DNA from: Hypericibacter sp049323455
GTDB taxonomy: Bacteria; Pseudomonadota; Alphaproteobacteria; Dongiales; Dongiaceae
DNA length: 64,000 bases
Assembly (NCBI GenBank): GCA_049323455.1
Contig: JBMONF010000065.1
Span: forward strand, 62,001-126,000
Reading direction: 5' to 3'
The notes beneath the pieces are model-generated. The model was given only the letters and a program-made list of their open reading frames with translations, was not told the DNA's origin and made no database searches. Position numbers and translations under genes: made by a program. Below, piece by piece: positions 7,755 through 18,146 of this stretch. The number at the start of each line of letters is the position of its first letter. Position 1 is the stretch's first letter.

Positions 7755-9809
7755 ATGACCGAGGCCAAAGGCAAGAGGAGCGGGACGGGCGAGGGCGGCG
7801 GAGCCGCGTCTGCTGGCGCGCCACCGGCGCGCGCCGGGCGCGACGAGCCCTGGCTGATCCGCACTTATTCCGGCCATAGCTCGGCCGCGGCCTCGAACGC
7901 GCTCTATCGCCAGAACCTCGCGCGCGGCCAGACGGGCCTGTCGGTCGCCTTCGATCTGCCGACCCAGACCGGCTACGACGCCGATCATGCGCTGGCCAAA
8001 GGCGAGGTCGGCAAGGTCGGCGTGCCGGTCAGCCATCTGGGCGACATGCGCACCCTCTTCGACGGCCTGCCGCTCGATCGCATGAACACCTCCATGACGA
8101 TCAACGCGACCGCACCCTGGCTGCTGGCGCTCTATATCGCGCTCGCCGAGAGCCATGGCGTCGCGCGGGCCAAGCTCCAGGGCACGGTCCAGAACGACAT
8201 CATCAAGGAATATCTCTCGCGCGGGACCTACATCTTCCCGCCCAAGCCCAGCCTCAAGCTCGTCACCGACACCATCGCCTTCGCCTATCGCGAGGTGCCG
8301 AAATGGAACCCCACCAACGTCTGCTCCTACCACCTGCAGGAGGCGGGGGCGACACCGGTGCAAGAGCTGGCCTTCGCGCTCGCGACCGCGATCGCCGTGC
8401 TCGATGCCGTGAAGGCGTCGGGCCAGGTGCCGGCGGCCGAGTTCCCGCAAGTGGTCGGCCGCGTCTCCTTCTTCGTCAATGCCGGCATCCGCTTCCTGAC
8501 CGAGATCTGCAAGATGCGGGCTTTCGCGGAGCTCTGGGACGAGATCGCGAGGCAGCGCTACGGCGTCATGGAGGAGAAATATCGCCGCTTCCGCTACGGC
8601 GTGCAGGTGAACTCGCTGGGCCTGACCGAGCAGCAGCCCGAGAACAACGTCTATCGCATCCTGCTCGAGATGCTGGCGGTGGTGCTCTCGAAGAAGGCCC
8701 GCGCCCGCGCCGTGCAGCTCCCGGCCTGGAACGAGGCGCTGGGCCTGCCGCGGCCCTGGGACCAGCAATGGTCGATCCGGCTGCAGCAGATCGTGGCCTA
8801 CGAGACCGACCTGCTCGAGTTCGAGGACGTCTTCGACGGCTCGCCCGCAATCGAGGCCAAGGTCGAGGCGCTGAAGGCCGAAGCGAAGGCCGAGCTGGCG
8901 CGCATCGAGGCCCTGGGCGGGGCCATCGCGGCGGTCGAATCGAGCTACATGAAGCAGCGCCTCGTCGAATCCAACGCCAAGCGCCTGGCCGCCATCGAGG
9001 CGGGCGAGCAGATCGTGGTCGGGGTCAACCGCTTCACCGAGACGGCGCCCTCGCCGCTCACGACGGGCGATGTCCCGGGCTTCCTTGCGGTCGACGACCG
9101 TGCCGAGCATGAGCAGATCGAGCGGCTCAAGGCCTGGCGCGAAGCCCGCGACGCGAAGAAGGCCGAGGCCGCGCTCATCGAACTCAGGCGCGCCGCCGCC
9201 GAAGGCCGCAACGTCATGGAGCCCTCGATATCTTGCGCCCATGCCGGCGTCACCACGGGCGAATGGGGCGGCGCTTTGCGCGAGGTCTATGGCGAGTATC
9301 GCGCTCCCACCGGCGTCGGCCGCGCCATGAGTGCGGCCGGCGGCGATGCGCTGAGACAAGTGCGCAAGCGGGTGGAGGAGGTGTCGGGCCGGCTCGGGCG
9401 GCGCTTGAAGATGCTGGTCGGCAAGCCCGGCCTCGACGGCCATTCGAACGGCGCCGAGCAGATTGCCGTGCGCGCGCGCGATGCGGGCTTCGAGGTGGTC
9501 TATGAGGGCATCCGCCTGACGCCGGCGCAGATCGCCAACGCCGCGCTCGAGGAGGGCGTGCACGTGGTGGGGCTCTCGATCCTCTCGGGCGGCCATGTGG
9601 CGCTGGTGGGCGAGGTGATGGCGAGGCTGAAGGCGCTGGGCCTCGCCGAGCTGCCGGTGGTGGTGGGCGGCATCATCCCGCCCGAGGACGAGGCCAAGCT
9701 CGAGGCGGCCGGCATCGCACGCGTCTACACGCCCAAGGACTACGACCTCAACGCCATCATGGCCGACATCGTCGACCTCGTGGATCGTCACCATCGCGAG
9801 GCGGCTTAG
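7755..9809 (+). CDS. meaA: Ethylmalonyl-CoA mutase (coenzyme B12-dependent, MeaA type)
   Basis: This single-chain adenosylcobalamin enzyme converts (2R)-ethylmalonyl-CoA to (2S)-methylsuccinyl-CoA, linking the products of ccrA and mcd encoded nearby. At 684 residues it has the family length. The N-terminal barrel shows RTYSGHSSA, GLSVAFDLPTQTGYD and NTSMTINATAPWLLALY, which are diagnostic of the MeaA/Ecm branch. The C-terminal B12-binding domain shows KMLVGKPGLDGHSNGAEQIA, carrying the DxHxxG lower-ligand motif, then GLSILSGGH and VVVGGIIPPED. The ATG at 7755 follows GAGGAGCC. The stop is two bases before the next start, so the GFA-family gene is probably co-transcribed. Confidence 0.95.
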   Translation: MTEAKGKRSGTGEGGGAASAGAPPARAGRDEPWLIRTYSGHSSAAASNALYRQNLARGQTGLSVAFDLPTQTGYDADHALAKGEVGKVGVPVSHLGDMRTLFDGLPLDRMNTSMTINATAPWLLALYIALAESHGVARAKLQGTVQNDIIKEYLSRGTYIFPPKPSLKLVTDTIAFAYREVPKWNPTNVCSYHLQEAGATPVQELAFALATAIAVLDAVKASGQVPAAEFPQVVGRVSFFVNAGIRFLTEICKMRAFAELWDEIARQRYGVMEEKYRRFRYGVQVNSLGLTEQQPENNVYRILLEMLAVVLSKKARARAVQLPAWNEALGLPRPWDQQWSIRLQQIVAYETDLLEFEDVFDGSPAIEAKVEALKAEAKAELARIEALGGAIAAVESSYMKQRLVESNAKRLAAIEAGEQIVVGVNRFTETAPSPLTTGDVPGFLAVDDRAEHEQIERLKAWREARDAKKAEAALIELRRAAAEGRNVMEPSISCAHAGVTTGEWGGALREVYGEYRAPTGVGRAMSAAGGDALRQVRKRVEEVSGRLGRRLKMLVGKPGLDGHSNGAEQIAVRARDAGFEVVYEGIRLTPAQIANAALEEGVHVVGLSILSGGHVALVGEVMARLKALGLAELPVVVGGIIPPEDEAKLEAAGIARVYTPKDYDLNAIMADIVDLVDRHHREAA

Positions 9810-9811
9810 CG

Positions 9812-10222
9812 ATGACTTTCCGCCCCGCCGAGGGCGGCTGTCTCTGCGGCGCCGTGCGCTATCGCGTGAGTGCCGAGCCCAAGCTCGCCGATATCTGCCA
9901 TTGCTCGATCTGCCGGAAGAGCGCGGGTGCCGCCTTCATCGCGTGGATCGCGGTGCCGGCGGCAGGCTTCGCTTGGACCAAGGGCAAGCCCGCTTCTTAC
10001 GAATCCTCGCCCGGCGCCTTCCGTTATTTCTGCGGGCGCTGCGGTACGCCCATGGCGATGATGGGCGGCGGCAACGCGCAACTGCACGGCGTCACCATCG
10101 GCAGCCTCGACGAGCCCGAGCGTTTCGTGCCCACCGCGGAAGGCTGGGCCTCCGACAAGCTCTCCTGGGTCAAGCTCGCGATACCGCTCGAGAGCCACGC
10201 GAAAGACAATCCGGCATTTTAG
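9812..10222 (+). CDS. GFA-family (CENP-V/GFA) zinc protein
   Basis: This is a small 136-residue protein of the glutathione-dependent formaldehyde-activating enzyme-like family. The zinc-binding cysteines are visible in GGCLCGAVRYRV, CHCSICRKSAG and FCGRCGTPMAM. Members bind zinc, but most have no proven reaction, so the name should not be read as formaldehyde metabolism. The start lies two bases after the ethylmalonyl-CoA mutase stop, suggesting translational coupling. Confidence 0.88.
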   Translation: MTFRPAEGGCLCGAVRYRVSAEPKLADICHCSICRKSAGAAFIAWIAVPAAGFAWTKGKPASYESSPGAFRYFCGRCGTPMAMMGGGNAQLHGVTIGSLDEPERFVPTAEGWASDKLSWVKLAIPLESHAKDNPAF

Positions 10223-10225
10223 CGC

Positions 10226-10432
10226 CCTTTTCGCCTCGCCCTCACGAAGTGAGGGAGAGGGATGCGAAGAGTTAGTCGGAGCGAAGCGGAGACTTACTCG
10301 AAGCTGGGAGAGGGCGTGTGGCCCAGCAAGACCCACCTCTCCCAGCTTCGGGTAAGCGCAAGCTGCGCTTGCGCAAACCCTCCGCAACCCTCTCCTCCCG
10401 CTTCGCGGGCGGAGAGGAAAGAAGCACCGAAT
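10226..10432. repeat. Long dispersed repeat, copy 1
   Basis: The segment begins CCTCACGAAGTGAGGGAGAGGG. It contains AAGCGGAGACTTACTCGAAG and a hairpin made of CTGGGAGAGGG and its inverse CCTCTCCCAG. It then runs into CTTCGGGTAAGCGCAAGCTG. About 150 bases of this recur, with substitutions, at 55146-55310. It fills the gap between the GFA gene and the convergent molybdenum hydroxylase gene. Confidence 0.65.
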
Positions 10433-10441
10433 CCTTTCGTC

Positions 10442-12655
<2,214 letters not shown>

Positions 12656-12658
12656 GGT

Positions 12659-13114
12659 TCAGATCTCCATCAGCCGTGCCGCCTCGTGGACGGCGGCGCG
12701 AATGCGTTGATAGGTGGCGCAGCGGCAGATGTTGGTGAGGGCCGCGTCGATGTCGGCGTCGCTGGGCTTGGGGTTGCTCTCCAAGAGCGCCGCCGCTGCC
12801 ATGATCTGGCCGGACTGGCAATAGCCGCACTGGACCACGTCGAGAGTCTGCCAGGCCGCCTGCACCGCCTTGGCGGCCCTGCTGTCGATCGCCTCGATCG
12901 TCGTGATGCTGGCCCCGCCCACATCGCCGACCGCCACGCTGCAGGAGCGCGTCGGCTGGCCGTCGAGATGGACGGTGCAGGCGCCGCACAGGGCCGCGCC
13001 GCAGCCATATTTCGTGCCGGTGAGACCGAGCGTGTCGCGGATGACCCAGAGCAGCGGCGTCTGCGGATCGACATCGATGCTTTGCTCCTGGCCATTGATC
13101 TTGAGCTTGATCAT
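12659..13114 (-). CDS. [2Fe-2S] subunit of the molybdenum hydroxylase (IorA-like)
   Basis: The protein has 151 residues and two iron-sulfur modules. The plant-ferredoxin-type cluster ligands are in CGCGAALCGACTVHL and the following RSC. The second cluster uses CGYCQSGQ and ICRCATYQRI. It passes electrons from the molybdenum centre of the subunit encoded just downstream to an external acceptor. The gene is first in a two-gene operon. The ATG at 13114 is preceded by GAGAGGGAGAGC. Confidence 0.93.
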   Translation of the reverse strand: MIKLKINGQEQSIDVDPQTPLLWVIRDTLGLTGTKYGCGAALCGACTVHLDGQPTRSCSVAVGDVGGASITTIEAIDSRAAKAVQAAWQTLDVVQCGYCQSGQIMAAAALLESNPKPSDADIDAALTNICRCATYQRIRAAVHEAARLMEI

Positions 13115-13448
13115 TCGAGCTCTCCCTCTCGATGACGGAGACGTTCACGGAATCGCCCCTTGCCGGCGAGAATGACCGGACAAGGAATGCGGAGATTCCT
13201 CCGAAACGTTATGGATTCGAGACATCCGGCGATCCCTGTTCGCCGGACGGGGCCGAGATTTTTGAGTCAGATAGGATTGCGCCGCAGGTCCGGCAAGGTT
13301 CGATGCGAAACTCGGTTACGTATCGCGCCGAGGCGCCCTGCCAGTGCTTGCGCCATCCGTTCCTGCTTCTTGGTCATGCATCGGCGGCGCACAAAGTCCA
13401 TATAAAATTCGGCATGATGCCGGCTGTCCAAGCGGCGATCGCCGCGGT
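13115..13448. other. Intergenic region, no confident gene
   Basis: The stretch lies upstream of the iorA-like gene and downstream of the CHAP gene, both on the minus strand. It should contain the promoter of the hydroxylase operon, but I cannot choose one convincingly. A 36-codon minus-strand frame (13267-13377) lacks a ribosome binding site and is not called. Confidence 0.5.
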
Positions 13449-14027
13449 TCACGGCGCCTGCGCCGTCGCCGTGCCCGGAGGCTCGGTGCCGGGCGGGTAG
13501 ATGAAGCCATAGGCGAGATAGACATTGCCCCAGCTTCCGGCCTTCGCGTTCCAGAACTTGACCTCGGTCCAGTCGTTCGCCGCCGACACGTCGACCACGA
13601 TCATGTCCTTGACGATGCGCTTGTCGTTGTTCCAGTTGGCATGATTTACCCGGATGCGCCGGGCATCGACGACCTCGCCCACCACAGCGAGATGGCCGCG
13701 ATCGAGGCGCAGGCCTCGGGCCAGCACCAGCACGGCATGAGGTGAGGGCCGGCTCCCCCGCGCATAGCGTCCATCGGCGCCGCTCCACCAGGTCCAGGCG
13801 TCGCCGCGGATATCGAGCCCCGTCAGGGCGCGGGCGTAAGGCACGCAAGACATGCGTGCGCTATCGGGCGGCGGTGGCGGCGCGGCGAAGGATGCCGGCG
13901 CGGGCTCCGGCAGGGCCGTCGCCTCGGGCAGCGTGCGCGGCGCAGCACAGCTTGCCAGCAGCAGGGCTGCCGAACCGAGCGCGAGAGCGATCGAGGCCGG
14001 ACGGCTCGATGCCGCCGCCGCTCTCAT
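13449..14027 (-). CDS. CHAP-domain lipoprotein (putative peptidoglycan amidase/endopeptidase)
   Basis: The 192-residue precursor has a signal peptide ending in LLLASC, a lipobox, so it is predicted to be a lipoprotein. A Pro/Ala-rich linker leads to a CHAP domain. The catalytic Cys is in SCVPYARALTG, followed by GDAWTWW and GRYARGSRP, and the catalytic His is in RVNHANW. The end NVYLAYGFIYPPG is typical of alphaproteobacterial CHAP proteins. CHAP enzymes cleave peptidoglycan peptides. Its ATG overlaps the stop of the upstream aspartic protease gene (ATGA), suggesting coupled translation. Confidence 0.85.
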   Translation of the reverse strand: MRAAAASSRPASIALALGSAALLLASCAAPRTLPEATALPEPAPASFAAPPPPPDSARMSCVPYARALTGLDIRGDAWTWWSGADGRYARGSRPSPHAVLVLARGLRLDRGHLAVVGEVVDARRIRVNHANWNNDKRIVKDMIVVDVSAANDWTEVKFWNAKAGSWGNVYLAYGFIYPPGTEPPGTATAQAP

Positions 14028-14734
14028 GGCCGCAACACCAGCCGGTCGCCCTCGACGGCAAAGCCGCCGAGGCTGTCGAGAAAGCGCATGCCGAGCAGCG
14101 AGCCTTTCATGGCCGCCTCGTTGACGAGCGCCGGCATGTCGCTGCGGCGGATGGGGCCGATCTCGATCGAGCCCAGCACGGTCGGCGCCGCCCGCCCCTC
14201 GCCATTGGCGGTCGAGGTCCAGACGCTGTAATCGAGTGCCTTGAGATCGAAGCCGAGGCGCTGCGCATCGGCCGGGCTCAGCAGCACGCCGCTGGCGCCG
14301 GTATCGATCAGGAAATCGATCCGCGTTCCATCCACGACGGCGGCCACGTGGAAATGGCCGTCGCTCGACCGGTTGAAGACGACGCTGCCATCGGCGGCCG
14401 CTTGGCCCTGATTGGGCAGGAGTGCGCCCACAAGCCGATCGCGCAGTTGGCCGAGCTCATCGCGAAAGCCGTAACCCAGCGCCAGCAGCAGGATGATGGC
14501 CGCCCAGATCGCGATCTGCAGCGCCGCCTTTCCGGGCCGCAGGCGGGCCATCGCCACGCCGCCGCCGCCCAGCAGAGCGAGCCAAGCCAGGAGATAGACG
14601 AGGCGCTGGACCTCGCTCTCGCCGTCGAGCGCCCAGGGGAAGCGCTCTGCAAGCGCCGCCACCAGCAGTCCGACCGCCAGCAGCCCCGCGAGATAGAGAA
14701 GCCAGGGTTTCCATGCCCAGGGTCTTCGCACCAT
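14024..14734 (-). CDS. Membrane-anchored retropepsin-like aspartic protease (TIGR02281 type)
   Basis: The product has about 236 residues. Three hydrophobic helices occupy the first ~100 residues (WLLYLAGLLAVGLLVAAL, LVYLLAWLALLGGGGVAMA, IAIWAAIILLLALGYGF). A single retroviral-type aspartyl protease domain follows, with the active site FLIDTGASGVLLS and the later GSLLGMRFLDSL segment. Such proteins work as dimers, with the catalytic part facing the periplasm. The ATG at 14734 begins the first membrane helix; GGGGAGG lies unusually close before it. The stop overlaps the CHAP lipoprotein start. Substrates are unknown. Confidence 0.82.
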   Translation of the reverse strand: MVRRPWAWKPWLLYLAGLLAVGLLVAALAERFPWALDGESEVQRLVYLLAWLALLGGGGVAMARLRPGKAALQIAIWAAIILLLALGYGFRDELGQLRDRLVGALLPNQGQAAADGSVVFNRSSDGHFHVAAVVDGTRIDFLIDTGASGVLLSPADAQRLGFDLKALDYSVWTSTANGEGRAAPTVLGSIEIGPIRRSDMPALVNEAAMKGSLLGMRFLDSLGGFAVEGDRLVLRP

Positions 14735-14990
14735 GCCTCCCCATAGAACGAATCGACGCGGCAAGTATAGCGCAAGAACCGTGGCAAGCCTTGGAAGCGC
14801 CTTCCGGCGACGGTCGGTGCCGCGAAGCCCGGCCGGTTGACCCCGCCCGCCGCAACCGATAGCTTCTCGCGCATGCATGGCTTTCTCCTGGAAAGCGGCC
14901 GGCTTCAGGCCACGCGAATTATTCGCCGGGCGTCCCTCGGGCGCCCGGCCGTCGCGTTCGCCCTTGTCGCTCTTCCGGAGTCTGCGTGCC

Positions 14991-15332
14991 ATGCCTTCCC
15001 CACACCGATCGACCTCTCATCCGGCCCCCGCTGATCGCGCATCCGGCGCCGACCCGCGTCCCGTCTATTGCTTCGCCATCCAGGCTGCCGCCGATCCGGG
15101 CGCGATCGCGCGCGTGCTCGAGCCCTTCGCCAAGCGCGGCCTGGTGCCGAGCCGATGCCATGCCGTGCTCGCCGGGCCCGAACGCGAGGAGCTCCTGATC
15201 GACGTTCAGGTGGCAGGCCTCGCGCCCGAGGAGGGCGATCAGATCGCTCGCCATCTGCGCCAGCAGGTGCTGGTGGCGAGCGTGCTCACTTGCGTGAGCG
15301 TGCCGGCCGTCCCGCTCGAGCGCATTGCGTGA
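14991..15332 (+). CDS. Small ACT-domain protein
   Basis: The 113-residue protein has a short basic, disordered N-terminus and one ACT-like domain (VYCFAIQAAADPGAIARVLE, then REELLIDVQVAG). The pattern resembles the regulatory small subunit of acetolactate synthase, but there is no catalytic subunit gene in the window. The ATG at 14991 was chosen because CGGAG precedes it and because the upstream sequence is shared with a divergent promoter region. A regulatory role through amino-acid binding is an inference. Confidence 0.65.
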   Translation: MPSPHRSTSHPAPADRASGADPRPVYCFAIQAAADPGAIARVLEPFAKRGLVPSRCHAVLAGPEREELLIDVQVAGLAPEEGDQIARHLRQQVLVASVLTCVSVPAVPLERIA

Positions 15333-15413
15333 TCGGCGAAAGCTGGTAAGGAAGGCGACGCGTCGCCGCTGCTTCGCCCGTCGCCTTCGCCGTGATCATC
15401 GGAGATGAGGCTC

Positions 15414-16286
15414 ATGAGCCTGGTCGATCGCGTCCGCCTGTTCCGCCTGCCGGATTTCTCCCGGCTGCGGCCGCTCGTTATCGACGGCCAGAGGCTCGGC
15501 TGGATCCTGCATCCCTTCGCCGAGCGGCTCGCGCGCTTTCCCGAGGCGTTCGAGGTCACGCCCGAGGCGGTGGCGCTCAAGGACCGCTATCGCGACTATG
15601 ACAGCCGCAGCGCCGCCATGGCCGAGGTGGTGGCGGCGCTCGCGGCGGAAGGCGCCTTGCCGAAGCTCAGGAACGAGCGCTATCCGGTCGCGGCCTCGTT
15701 CTACGCCAAGCCGCTCCTGGCGCTCGAGCGCTCGGCCGTGCCTTCCTTCGGCACGCTCGCCTATGGCGTGCATCTCAACGGCTTTGTCGGACGCGGGCGC
15801 GGCACGAAGATGTGGATTGCGCGGCGTTCGCGCCACAAGGCGACAGCGCCCTTGAAGCTCGACCACATCGTCGCCGGCGGTCAGCCGATCGGGCTCTCGC
15901 TGATGCAGAACCTCGTCAAGGAATGTGCCGAAGAGGCGGGAATGCCGGAAGCGCTCGCCAAGCGGGCGCATCCCGTCGGCTTCATCTCCTATCTGATCGA
16001 GAACTACGAGGGCATCCGCAACGACGTGATGTTCTGCTACGACATCGAGCTGCCCGAGGATTTCCGGCCGACGAACACCGACGGCGAGATCGAGGAATTC
16101 TACCTCTGGCCGATCGACAAGGTGATCGAGACGCTGGCGGCGGGAGAAGAGTTCAAGTTCAACGTGGCGCTGGCGATCATCGAGTTCCTGGTGCGCCACG
16201 GCTTTATCTCGCCCGAGGATCCCGACTATGCGGAGATCGTTCTCTCCATGCGCATCAAGGATCACTTCCCCGCGCCGGCGGGGTGA
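15414..16286 (+). CDS. DUF4743/Nudix-domain protein (thiamine pyrophosphokinase-related Nudix)
   Basis: The product has about 290 residues. The N-terminal ~120 residues match the DUF4743 region found with TPK-type Nudix hydrolases (VIDGQRLGWILHPFAERLA). The Nudix fold follows, with KLDHIVAGGQPIGL and LVKECAEEAGMPEALA, a variant Nudix box that retains KExxEEAG. VGFISYLIENYEGIRNDVMF and the acidic DGEIEEFYLWP also fit. Relatives hydrolyse nucleoside diphosphate derivatives such as damaged thiamine diphosphate. ATG at 15414 is favoured because GGAG sits nine bases upstream; ATG at 15405 directly abuts that motif. Confidence 0.82.
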   Translation: MSLVDRVRLFRLPDFSRLRPLVIDGQRLGWILHPFAERLARFPEAFEVTPEAVALKDRYRDYDSRSAAMAEVVAALAAEGALPKLRNERYPVAASFYAKPLLALERSAVPSFGTLAYGVHLNGFVGRGRGTKMWIARRSRHKATAPLKLDHIVAGGQPIGLSLMQNLVKECAEEAGMPEALAKRAHPVGFISYLIENYEGIRNDVMFCYDIELPEDFRPTNTDGEIEEFYLWPIDKVIETLAAGEEFKFNVALAIIEFLVRHGFISPEDPDYAEIVLSMRIKDHFPAPAG

Positions 16287-16289
16287 TGA

Positions 16290-16342
16290 GGCCGCCCCTC
16301 GCCCCCGCTTGCGGGGGAGCGGGCAGGGTGAGGGGGCTGTTT
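16290..16342. repeat. GC-rich palindromic repeat
   Basis: CGCCCCTCGCCCCCGCTTGC with GCGGGGGAGCGGGC forms a strong hairpin, followed by AGGGTGAGGGGGCTG. It lies between the convergent Nudix and TerC genes and belongs to the same CTCTCCCC-type family as the element at 3112-3263. It lacks a T tract but may still separate the two transcripts. Confidence 0.5.
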
Positions 16343-16381
16343 CGAACGCCGGTGGGGGCGAACGAAAGGGGCAAGTCGCGC

Positions 16382-17089
16382 TCAGATCAGCCCCGCGGCC
16401 TGCGTCGCCTGCAGCACCGTCATCGAGCCCTCCCAGATCATGTGGGCGGCGACATAGAAGATGATGGCGAGCCCGACATAGACGAGCCAGTGCCAGCGCC
16501 GCAGCAGGTCGGCGATGAGCGTGGCGGCCACGCCCATGAGCGCCACCGAGAGCGCGAGGCCGAAGATCAGCACCCAGGCATGATCGCGCGCCACGCCGGC
16601 CACGGCCAGCACGTTGTCGAGCGACATGGAGAGGTCGGCCAGCACGATCTGCCACACCGCTTGGCGCATCGTCTTGGGCTGCCGCTTCGTCTTGTGCACC
16701 GCGTGGTCGGCGGGCGGATCGTCGATCGAGCCGACGATGCTGGCCGAGATCTCCTTCTGGGCTTCGGCCAGCGCGCGTTGCGCCTTGCGCTCCTTGCGCT
16801 GCTGCTCCACCTCGCGCCAGAGCTTCCAGCACACCCACAGCAGCAGCAGCCCGCCGGCGAGCGTGAGGCCGATGATCTGCAGGAGCTGCGTGGTGATCAC
16901 CGCGAAGCCGACGCGCATCGCGGTCGCCGCCATGATGCCGAGGAAGATGACGCGCGTGCGCTGCTCGCGCGGCAGCGAGCTGGCGACCACGGCAACGACG
17001 ATGGCGTTGTCGCCCGCCAGCACCAGGTCGACCATGATGACCTGGAGGAAGGCGCTGAGTTCGGCGAGGGTGATCGGGAGGTCCATCAC
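16382..17089 (-). CDS. TerC/YjbE-family integral membrane protein
   Basis: This 235-residue protein has about seven hydrophobic helices. It carries the TerC-family acidic signatures LVLAGDNAIVVAVVASSLP near residue 25 and LSMSLDNVLAVAGVA near residue 145, whose aspartates are thought to bind metal ions. A charged cytoplasmic loop rich in Lys, Glu and Gln separates the two halves. Relatives are linked to manganese export or metalation of secreted proteins; tellurite resistance is only a historical name. It is a monocistronic gene on the minus strand. Confidence 0.87.
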   Translation of the reverse strand: MMDLPITLAELSAFLQVIMVDLVLAGDNAIVVAVVASSLPREQRTRVIFLGIMAATAMRVGFAVITTQLLQIIGLTLAGGLLLLWVCWKLWREVEQQRKERKAQRALAEAQKEISASIVGSIDDPPADHAVHKTKRQPKTMRQAVWQIVLADLSMSLDNVLAVAGVARDHAWVLIFGLALSVALMGVAATLIADLLRRWHWLVYVGLAIIFYVAAHMIWEGSMTVLQATQAAGLI

Positions 17090-17140
17090 GGGGCAAGGCT
17101 CGGAAGGGCCCGCATGGTGGCATGGGAGTGTTGACAGTTC

Positions 17141-18004
17141 CTAGCCACGAAATGCCGCGCCCCGGGCTTCACCGAATCCGAGTTCGGCCCGGATTCGCGC
17201 CGGATCGGCACCGCGGGCTCTCAAGGCCGCCAGGCTCTCGGCATCCTCGCGCTTGGCGAGCCGCTTGCCGTTGGCGTCCCGGATCAGGCGGTGGTGGCGG
17301 TAGCGCGGTGCCGGCAAGTCCAGGAGCGCCTGCAGCAGGCGGTGCAGGTGGGTGGCAGGGAACAGGTCCTCGCCCCGGGTGACGAGAGTGACGCCCTGGA
17401 TCGCGTCGTCCAGCGTGACGGCCAGGTGATAGGAGGCCGGGATGTCCTTGCGCGCGATCACCACGTCGCCATAGAGCAGCGGATCGACGGCGATGGGCCC
17501 GCGCCCTTCCTCTTCCCAGGCGAGCGTGCCGGCGCGCCGCGCGGCCCCAGCGACATCGAGCCTGAGCGCGAAGGGCAGGCCGGCCGCGATGCGCCGCTCG
17601 CGCTCATGCGCCGAGAGGCCGCGGCAGGTGCCGGGATAAAGCGGACCGTCGGGCCCTTGCGGCGCGGCGCCCGACGCAGCGACTTCGGCGGCGATCTCCT
17701 TGCGCGTGCAGAAGCAGGGATAGACCAGGCCCATCGCCTCGAGCTTGGTCAGGGCCTCGCGGTAATCCTCCATATGCTCGGACTGGCGGCGCACAGGGCC
17801 CTCCCAATCGAGGCCGAGCCAGGCGAGGTCGTCCGCGATCGCCTGCTCGAATTCGGGACGACAGCGCGCGCGATCGATGTCTTCGATACGCAGCAGGAAG
17901 CGCCCGCCCGCCGTCTTGGCCGCGTGCCAACCTTCGAGGGCCGAGAGGGCATGGCCCAGGTGCAAGCGGCCCGTGGGGCTCGGTGCGAAGCGCGTGACGA
18001 TCAT
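17141..18004 (-). CDS. gluQ: Glutamyl-queuosine tRNA(Asp) synthetase
   Basis: GluQRS activates glutamate and attaches it to queuosine 34 of tRNA-Asp; it is a truncated glutamyl-tRNA synthetase without an anticodon-binding domain. The 287 residues show VTRFAPSPTGRLHLGHALSA (HIGH region), FLLRIEDIDRARCRPEFE, and zinc ligands around VYPCFCTRKE and YPGTCRG. The LITRGEDL-type segment reads LVTRGEDLFPATHLHRLLQ, and the KMSKS counterpart is KRLAKRED. ATG at 18004 gives the standard N-terminus. No strong ribosome binding site is seen. Confidence 0.92.
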   Translation of the reverse strand: MIVTRFAPSPTGRLHLGHALSALEGWHAAKTAGGRFLLRIEDIDRARCRPEFEQAIADDLAWLGLDWEGPVRRQSEHMEDYREALTKLEAMGLVYPCFCTRKEIAAEVAASGAAPQGPDGPLYPGTCRGLSAHERERRIAAGLPFALRLDVAGAARRAGTLAWEEEGRGPIAVDPLLYGDVVIARKDIPASYHLAVTLDDAIQGVTLVTRGEDLFPATHLHRLLQALLDLPAPRYRHHRLIRDANGKRLAKREDAESLAALRARGADPARIRAELGFGEARGAAFRG

Positions 18005-18146
18005 GCGTGCGGGTGAGCGGCTTCCGGGGGCGGCGGCTTCCGGGATGGTGGGGGGCCAGGCAGAATGGCCGCGGGCGCGAGCGCCATCATGCATGCGCGA
18101 GGCAGGCCCTCCATAAACCACGCGCAACCTTTAGGTAAAGGTCGTC

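Noticed and set aside
7686..9794. A 702-codon minus-strand frame opposite ethylmalonyl-CoA mutase
   Set aside because: Mirror frame of a confidently identified gene. The peptide is low-complexity His/Arg/Gly-rich and lacks any ribosome binding site.
13267..13377. 36-codon minus-strand frame upstream of the CHAP-side intergenic region
   Set aside because: It has no ribosome binding site and no recognisable features; TATAT upstream alone is not enough.
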